Assembly: GCF_001022965.1 (NCBI RefSeq)
Contig: NZ_LECZ01000020.1
Location: 1-64,000, forward strand
Source of the DNA: Enterobacter genomosp. O
Lineage (GTDB): Bacteria; Pseudomonadota; Gammaproteobacteria; Enterobacterales; Enterobacteriaceae
Direction: 5' to 3'
Length of the DNA: 64,000 nt
Both the position numbers and the translations under genes were made by a program. Positions within the stretch are counted from its first letter, which is position 1. Each line of letters starts with the position of its first letter. Below, piece after piece: positions 59,013-64,000 of this stretch. Below the pieces are notes generated by a model. It was given only the letters and a program-made list of their open reading frames with translations, was not told the DNA's origin and made no database searches.

Positions 59013-59566
59013 TGCGCGCGGATCTCCTTACGCCACTGATACAGTCCATGCCAGGCATTAAACCAAAACAGCAGATATAACCCGGCGGTCAGATGCAGGT
59101 CCCGCATCGCATATAGCGGTACCGCCAGCGTGTTGACGGCAATCCAGACGTACCAGTTTTCCAGACGTCGTCCCATCAGCATAAACTGAGCAAGAACGCT
59201 GAATGTCAAAATGATGGAGTCCAGCCAGGGAGCCCAGGCATTGGTGTAGAGATGCAGTATCAGTCCGTACACCGCCGCCACGCTCATGGCACAGGCCAGG
59301 AGAATAAAAAAATGCCCCGGCCTGGTACGCCGAACGGGCAATACGTCCCCTCTATTGCCTTTCAGCCAGTGCAGCCAACCGGTTATGCTCGTGATAATGA
59401 AGAAGAACTGAAGCGTAACGTCAGCATAAAGCTGCACTGAATAAAAGACCCACGCGTAAAGCCCGCAGCCTATGATGCCAATCCACCACGTATGGATGTT
59501 ATTTCTGGCGGCCAGCCAGACGGAGAGCGCATAGGCCAGACAAGCGGCGATTTCTGAAGGGGACAT
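59009..59566 (-). CDS. pnuC: Nicotinamide riboside transporter, PnuC family
   Basis: Inner-membrane transporter of 185 residues with about six to seven helices; shorter than E. coli PnuC (239). The family motif WYVWIAVNTLAVPLYAMRDLHLTAGLYLLF is present, as is the N-terminal NIHTWWIGIIGCGLYAWVFY with aromatic substrate-site residues. It is followed by the nadR-like kinase gene, which would trap nicotinamide riboside by phosphorylation. It begins 22 bases after alr. Related PnuT/PnuX-type vitamin carriers are a less likely alternative. Confidence 0.88.
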   Translation of the reverse strand: MSPSEIAACLAYALSVWLAARNNIHTWWIGIIGCGLYAWVFYSVQLYADVTLQFFFIITSITGWLHWLKGNRGDVLPVRRTRPGHFFILLACAMSVAAVYGLILHLYTNAWAPWLDSIILTFSVLAQFMLMGRRLENWYVWIAVNTLAVPLYAMRDLHLTAGLYLLFWFNAWHGLYQWRKEIRAQ

Positions 59567-59588
59567 TATCCTTCCCTGGAATGAAATG

Positions 59589-60668
59589 TTAGTCGATGTA
59601 CTTCATCGCCACCCGTGACGTCAGGCGTGTGATAAGTTCGTAAGCACTCACTTTCGTAATTTCAGCAATGCGTTCAACAGGCAAACCTTCGCCCCACAGC
59701 ACTACATCGTCGCCGGGTTTATCCTCGGCTTCAGGCCCCAGATCGACGCAAATCATATCCATCGCCACGCGGCCAACAATCTTCACCTCACGACCGTTGA
59801 CCAGAACCGGCGTACCCGACGGCGCTGCGCGCGGATAGCCGTCGCCATAGCCCATCGCCACGACACCGAGACGCGTATCGCGCTCGCTGGTCCAGGTACC
59901 ACCGTAGCCCACCGGCTCACCCGCTTTGTGTTCGCGCACGGCAATCAGGTTAGAAACAAGGGACATTACCGGCTTGAAGCCCAGGTCAGGTCCCCAGGGT
60001 TTGTTCTCCAGGGGCGACACGCCGTAAAGAATGATGCCCGGGCGAGCCCAGTCAAAGTGCGACTGGGGCCACAGTAAAATACCGCCGGATGCCGCCAGAG
60101 AACGCATCCCCGGCTTGCCTTCGCAGAAGGTAGTAAAGATATCAAACTGCCGCTCGGTCTCGCCGCACTCGGGCTCGTCGGCGCGGGCGAAGTGGCTGAC
60201 AATATTCACCGGCTGGCGCACGTTTTTGCACTGGCACAAACGCTGATAAAACGCCTCCGCGTTTTCCGGACGCACGCCCAGACGGTGCATGCCCGTATCG
60301 AGCTTCATCCACACGGTTACCGGCTCGCTCAGCTCGGCGGTTTCGAGCGCGGCGAGCTGCTCTTCGTTATGCACCGCCGTGTGAAGATGCTGGTCAGCAA
60401 TGGTCGGCAGATCCGTGGCTTCGAAAAAGCCTTCCAGCAGCAGAATAGGTTGAGTAATTCCCCCCGCGCGCAGGCGGAGAGCTTCTTCAAGACGGGCGAC
60501 GCCAAAGGCGTCGGCATCGGGGAGCGTTCGCGCGGTCTCAAGAAGACCGTGTCCGTAAGCGTTCGCTTTCACGACTGCAACGAGCTTGCTGGCGGGTGCC
60601 AGTTCACGCAGACGTTGCAGGTTGTGTCGCAGAGCGCGGCGGTTAATAACAACAGTTGCCGCTTGCAT
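59589..60668 (-). CDS. alr: Alanine racemase Alr
   Basis: PLP enzyme of 359 residues (E. coli 359) making D-alanine for peptidoglycan. The PLP lysine is in [16 protein letters not shown] (about Lys34), and the catalytic Tyr is in [27 protein letters not shown]. It lies 16 bases after dnaB on the same strand. Confidence 0.98.
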   Translation of the reverse strand: MQAATVVINRRALRHNLQRLRELAPASKLVAVVKANAYGHGLLETARTLPDADAFGVARLEEALRLRAGGITQPILLLEGFFEATDLPTIADQHLHTAVHNEEQLAALETAELSEPVTVWMKLDTGMHRLGVRPENAEAFYQRLCQCKNVRQPVNIVSHFARADEPECGETERQFDIFTTFCEGKPGMRSLAASGGILLWPQSHFDWARPGIILYGVSPLENKPWGPDLGFKPVMSLVSNLIAVREHKAGEPVGYGGTWTSERDTRLGVVAMGYGDGYPRAAPSGTPVLVNGREVKIVGRVAMDMICVDLGPEAEDKPGDDVVLWGEGLPVERIAEITKVSAYELITRLTSRVAMKYID

Positions 60669-60684
60669 TTGAATTCCTTAGAAA

Positions 60685-62097
60685 TTACTCATCATCATAC
60701 TGAGGACCGGCATAGTTGTCGAAACGCGACCACTGTCCGTTAAAGGTCAGACGTACCGTCCCGATCGGGCCGTTACGCTGTTTACCAATAATAATTTCGG
60801 CGATCCCTTTCAGGTCGCTGTTCTCGTGATAAACCTCATCACGGTAGATAAACATGATTAAGTCGGCATCCTGCTCGATGGAGCCGGATTCACGCAGGTC
60901 GGAGTTGACCGGACGCTTGTCGGCACGTTGTTCCAGGGAACGGTTAAGCTGCGACAGCGCTACCACCGGCACGTGCAGCTCTTTGGCTAAGGCCTTGAGC
61001 GAGCGTGAAATCTCCGCAATTTCCAGCGTACGGTTGTCGGAAAGCGACGGTACGCGCATCAGCTGAAGGTAGTCGATCATGATAAGACCGATACCGCCGT
61101 GTTCACGGGCGATACGACGCGCGCGGGAACGGACTTCCGTCGGCGTCAGGCCGGAGGAGTCATCAATATAGATGTTACGTTTTTCCAGCAGAATGCCCAT
61201 GGTGCCGGAGATGCGCGCCCAGTCTTCATCATCGAGCTGACCGGTACGGATGCGGGTCTGGTCCACGCGGGACAGCGACGCCAGAGAACGCATCATAATC
61301 TGTTCGGAGGGCATCTCAAGACTGAAGATGAGTACCGGCTTATCCTGCAACATCGCCGCGTTTTCCACGAGGTTCATCGCAAATGTGGTTTTACCCATCG
61401 ACGGACGCGCCGCGACGATAATCAAATCCGACGGCTGCAGGCCAGCGGTTTTCTTGTTGAGATCGTCATATCCGGTGTTCACGCCGGTGACGCCATCGTG
61501 CGGCTGCTGGAACAGCTGTTCGATACGGGCAACGGTGGCATCGAGGACATCGGCGATATTTTTTGGGCCTTCGTCTTTGTTCGCGCGGCTTTCGGCGATT
61601 TTAAAGACGCGGGATTCAGCGAGGTCGAGCAGGTCTTCGCTGGTGCGACCCTGCGGATCAAAACCGGCTTCGGCGATCTCGTTCGCCACCGAGATCATCT
61701 CGCGAACAACGGCACGTTCGCGCACGATATCGGCGTAAGCGCTGATGTTCGCCGCACTAGGCGTGTTTTTTGACAGTTCCGCCAGATAGGCAAACCCACC
61801 GCAGCTGTCGAGTTGCCCAAGACGCTCCAGAGATTCCGCAAGCGTGATCAGGTCGATTGGGCTGCCCGACTCCTGCAGACGCGCCATTTCGGTAAAGATA
61901 TGACGGTGCGGACGGGTGTAGAAATCTTCCGCCACGACGCGCTCGGCAACGTCGTCCCAGCGTTCGTTATCCAGCATTAAACCGCCCAACACCGACTGTT
62001 CCGCTTCAATCGAGTGCGGCGGGACTTTTAACCCTGCGACCTGGAAATCACGCTCGCGAGGCTCAGTCTGTTTGTTGAAGGGTTTGTTTCCTGCCAT
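60685..62097 (-). CDS. dnaB: Replicative DNA helicase DnaB
   Basis: Hexameric 5'-3' helicase of 470 residues (E. coli 471). The N-terminal primase-interacting domain (about 25-170, PPHSIEAEQSVLGGLMLDNERWDDV) is followed by a linker and the RecA-like motor, with Walker A ARPSMGKTTFAMN, Walker B LIMIDYLQLM and the late QLNRSLEQRADKRP and SGSIEQDADLIMFIYR motifs. It has no intein. It is divergent from qorA. Confidence 0.99.
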   Translation of the reverse strand: MAGNKPFNKQTEPRERDFQVAGLKVPPHSIEAEQSVLGGLMLDNERWDDVAERVVAEDFYTRPHRHIFTEMARLQESGSPIDLITLAESLERLGQLDSCGGFAYLAELSKNTPSAANISAYADIVRERAVVREMISVANEIAEAGFDPQGRTSEDLLDLAESRVFKIAESRANKDEGPKNIADVLDATVARIEQLFQQPHDGVTGVNTGYDDLNKKTAGLQPSDLIIVAARPSMGKTTFAMNLVENAAMLQDKPVLIFSLEMPSEQIMMRSLASLSRVDQTRIRTGQLDDEDWARISGTMGILLEKRNIYIDDSSGLTPTEVRSRARRIAREHGGIGLIMIDYLQLMRVPSLSDNRTLEIAEISRSLKALAKELHVPVVALSQLNRSLEQRADKRPVNSDLRESGSIEQDADLIMFIYRDEVYHENSDLKGIAEIIIGKQRNGPIGTVRLTFNGQWSRFDNYAGPQYDDE

Positions 62098-62164
62098 AGT
62101 GAATGGAGTTACCGAGATAAAGAAGTGGGTCGAAAGATTACCATATTTTTCTTACGGAGGGAGC

Positions 62165-63148
62165 ATGGCAACGCGCATTGAATTCCAGAAACACGGTGGG
62201 CCAGACGTACTGAAAGCGGTGGAGTTCACCCCTGCCGCGCCTGGCGAAAATGAAGTTCAGGTTGAAAACAAAGCCATCGGCATTAACTACATCGACACCT
62301 ATATTCGCGGCGGCCTCTACCCGCCGCCGTCAATGCCGAGCGGGCTTGGCACCGAGGCGGCCGGTATCGTCATCAAAGTGGGCAGCGCGGTTAAGCATAT
62401 TAAAGAAGGCGACCGCGTGGTGTATGCGCAATCTGCGCTGGGCGCTTACAGCTCCGTCCACAACGTCCCGGCGGATAAGGCCGCCCTGCTGCCCAACGCC
62501 ATCTCCTTTGAGCAGGCGGCGGCCTCGTTCCTGAAAGGTTTGACCGTTTACTATCTGCTGCGCAAAACCTATGAAATTAAACCCGACGAGCAGTTCCTTT
62601 TTCACGCCGCGGCGGGTGGTGTCGGACTCATCGCCTGTCAGTGGGCAAAAGCGCTGGGCGCGAAGCTGATCGGCACCGTGGGCAATGCGCAAAAAGCGCA
62701 GCGCGCGCTGCAGGCGGGCGCCTGGCAGGTGATTAACTACCGTGAAGAGAGCATTGTCGAACGGCTGAAAGAGATCACTAACGGCAAAAAAGTCCGCGTC
62801 GTGTATGACTCGGTAGGGAAAGACACCTGGGAAGCGTCGCTGGACTGTCTGCAACGTCGCGGGCTGATGGTAAGCTTCGGGAATGCGTCAGGCGCCGTGA
62901 CCGGCGTGAATCTCGGGATCCTGAATCAGAAAGGCTCGCTGTACGTGACGCGCCCTTCCCTGCAGGGTTATATCACCAGCCGGGAAGAACTTGAGGAAGC
63001 CAGCAACGAGCTGTTCTCGCTGATCGCCAGCGGAGTCATCAAAGTGGATGTGGCAGACGCGCAGAAATACGCGCTAACCGATGCGCAGCGCGCGCATGAG
63101 GTACTGGAGAGCCGGGCAACGCAGGGGTCGAGCCTGTTGATTCCCTGA
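62165..63148 (+). CDS. qorA: NADPH-dependent quinone oxidoreductase QorA
   Basis: MDR/zeta-crystallin-type reductase of 327 residues (E. coli 327), without zinc ligands. The Rossmann motif AAAGGVGLIACQWAKALGAKLIGT and the N-terminal ATRIEFQKHGGPDVLKAVEF are typical. It reduces quinones one electron at a time with NADPH. The start at 62165 follows GGAGGGAGC; the longer frame to 62072 overlaps dnaB and is rejected. Confidence 0.97.
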   Translation: MATRIEFQKHGGPDVLKAVEFTPAAPGENEVQVENKAIGINYIDTYIRGGLYPPPSMPSGLGTEAAGIVIKVGSAVKHIKEGDRVVYAQSALGAYSSVHNVPADKAALLPNAISFEQAAASFLKGLTVYYLLRKTYEIKPDEQFLFHAAAGGVGLIACQWAKALGAKLIGTVGNAQKAQRALQAGAWQVINYREESIVERLKEITNGKKVRVVYDSVGKDTWEASLDCLQRRGLMVSFGNASGAVTGVNLGILNQKGSLYVTRPSLQGYITSREELEEASNELFSLIASGVIKVDVADAQKYALTDAQRAHEVLESRATQGSSLLIP

Positions 63149-63164
63149 GCCCCAAAAAGAAATT

Positions 63165-63193
63165 GGGCTTCCCTGAGGAAGCCCTTTCTTTTT
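63165..63193 (+). terminator. Terminator after qorA
   Basis: GGGCTTCC-CTGA-GGAAGCCC stem followed by TTTCTTTTTTT. Confidence 0.92.
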
Positions 63194-63332
63194 TTAGTTC
63201 GGCTGTATGTAGGGTACAGCTCGATGAATTCTTTAACGACAGCCATAGTGACAGATTCGATAAGCAAATCCTATTCTGTTCTAAGTCCTGCCGCCGGAAA
63301 AGTTACAAGTATGTGACGAACCCCTCAATACC

Positions 63333-63575
63333 TTAGTAACGAAAGCGGTTATTGCGCTGATAACTGGGCACTTTTGGCGCTTTTATCGCCCGAATCACCC
63401 ACACCACCGCAATGGCCAGCAGTAACCACGGCAGCAGTTTGATCGTCAGGGCAAATAATCCGCCAATAAACATGACGACCGTCGCCACAACGATAGCCGC
63501 CAGAATGCCGAGCAGCGAAACGCCTGTCGCCAGCAGCATGACAAAAAAGCCGATCACAAAAAGTAGTTCCAGCAT
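63333..63575 (-). CDS. pspG: Phage shock protein PspG
   Basis: Small inner-membrane protein of 80 residues (E. coli 80). Two hydrophobic stretches (about 1-20 and 28-62) and the conserved tail VVWVIRAIKAPKVPSYQR are present. It belongs to the PspF/sigma-54 regulon answering envelope stress. The start at 63575 (MLELLFVIGFFVML) matches E. coli; 17 upstream codons overlap the promoter and are discarded. Confidence 0.95.
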   Translation of the reverse strand: MLELLFVIGFFVMLLATGVSLLGILAAIVVATVVMFIGGLFALTIKLLPWLLLAIAVVWVIRAIKAPKVPSYQRNNRFRY

Positions 63576-63614
63576 GGTGCTCTCCCACGAGTTCCCGAAT
63601 AATGCAGTAAGCAT

Positions 63615-63630
63615 TACAAGATTCATGCCA
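63615..63630 (-). promoter_or_regulatory. Sigma-54 promoter of pspG
   Basis: On the minus strand TGGCATGAATCTTGTA gives GG at -24 and GT (instead of GC) at -12 with the correct ten-base gap, 40 bases before the start codon. E. coli pspG is known to be PspF/sigma-54 dependent. Confidence 0.75.
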
Positions 63631-63657
63631 AAGCTAACATGCTGTTCTTAAAGCAAA

Positions 63658-63684
63658 ACGCCCCGCGAGAACTCGCAGGGCGTG
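63658..63684 (-). terminator. Terminator after dusA
   Basis: Minus strand: CGCCCTGCGAG, loop TTCT, CGCGGGGCG, then TTTTGCTTT. It lies just after the dusA stop. Confidence 0.8.
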
Positions 63685-63711
63685 GTGAATTTGACGACTT
63701 TTTAGCGTAAC

Positions 63712-64000
63712 TTATCGTTTATCTGCGACCAGACGCAGCGCGTGCTCCAGCACCTCAATATCGGCCCCGGCTTTGTGTGCGTTTTCGCTGAGATAGCGAC
63801 GCCACTGACGCGCCCCGGGGATCCCCTGGAACAGGCCGAGCATATGGCGTGTGATATGGCCGAGATACGTACCGTTACTCAACTCGCGTTCGATGTACGG
63901 GTACATCGCTCTCACCACCGCAACCGGATCGCTGTCTGCCCCTTCAACGCCAAATATTTCGCGATCGACCGTCGCCAGAATGCCCGGGTTTTGGTACGCC
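63712..64000 (-). CDS. dusA: tRNA-dihydrouridine synthase A DusA (C-terminal part, runs off right edge)
   Basis: Only the last 95 or so codons are in the window; the frame stays open to position 64000. It ends ...LVADKR and includes RAMYPYIERELSNGTYLGHI and GLFQGIPGARQWRRYLSENAHK, the RNA-binding helical domain of DusA, which reduces U20 (and U20a) of tRNAs with FMN and NADPH. The N-terminal FMN barrel lies outside. Confidence 0.95.
   Translation of the reverse strand, partial: AYQNPGILATVDREIFGVEGADSDPVAVVRAMYPYIERELSNGTYLGHITRHMLGLFQGIPGARQWRRYLSENAHKAGADIEVLEHALRLVADKR

Overview
The window is chromosomal DNA of a gamma-proteobacterium of the family Enterobacteriaceae. It is most like Enterobacter, Lelliottia or Leclercia. 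Most genes align in order and length with the E. coli K-12 segment from dusA/dnaB to proP, which is laid out here in reverse. The intergenic spacers carry two families of short palindromic repeats. One is a REP-type element built around 'gccgggtggcgctgcgctta'. The other is a purine/pyrimidine-strand-biased palindrome built on 'ccctctccc...gggagaggg'. Coding density, codon use and overlapping start/stop codons are those of a normal core chromosome, and no prophage, integrase, insertion sequence, CRISPR array or tRNA was seen.

Layout. 1-118: promoter P1 and leader of an rRNA operon that runs off the left edge. 0.3-9.2 kb: Ni/Co-type exporter, proP (osmolyte uptake), kdgT-like (2-keto-3-deoxygluconate uptake, with a good KdgR operator), yjcZ-crfC, yjdM, yjdN. 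9.3-20.1 kb: a complete 14-gene phosphonate operon phnCDEFGHIJKLMNOP with an intact phnE, followed by yjdP. 20.6-30.0 kb: an accessory sugar island made of a hybrid sensor kinase, a ribose-type ABC importer, a D-lyxose/D-mannose-type isomerase, a class II ketose-phosphate aldolase, a PfkB kinase and an OmpR-type response regulator. It sits between phn/yjdP and fdhF, where E. coli K-12 carries the allose (als) genes.

30.2-39.5 kb: selenoprotein gene fdhF with in-frame TGA, sigma-54 promoter and SECIS; a 50-codon Hok-type toxin gene; yjcO; gltP; then acs-yjcH-actP (acetate scavenging). The nrf operon that separates gltP from acs in E. coli K-12 is absent. 39.5-45.8 kb: LrgB- and LrgA-like membrane protein genes with a divergent LysR regulator, yjcE, ghxP (with a PurR box) and a GST-like gene. 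45.9-51.7 kb: sRNA SraL, the soxR/soxS pair with its operator, pdeC, a GAF-PAS-GGDEF cyclase, yjcB and ssb.

52-64 kb: uvrA (LexA box), yjbR, yjbQ, aphA, tyrB, a pnuC plus HTH-less nadR-like pair inserted between alr and tyrB, alr, dnaB, qorA, pspG (sigma-54 promoter) and the 3' end of dusA at the right edge.

The best candidate for an undescribed system is the 20.6-30.0 kb island. Its genes predict sugar import, aldose-ketose isomerisation, ketose phosphorylation and aldol cleavage, controlled by a two-component pair that brackets the catabolic genes. The substrate cannot be fixed from sequence; D-lyxose/D-xylulose or D-mannose/D-fructose chemistry fits the isomerase family. The second candidate is the pnuC/nadR-like NAD-salvage pair at 58.0-59.6 kb. 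All assignments rest on reading the sequence and on recalled family knowledge; no searches were run.
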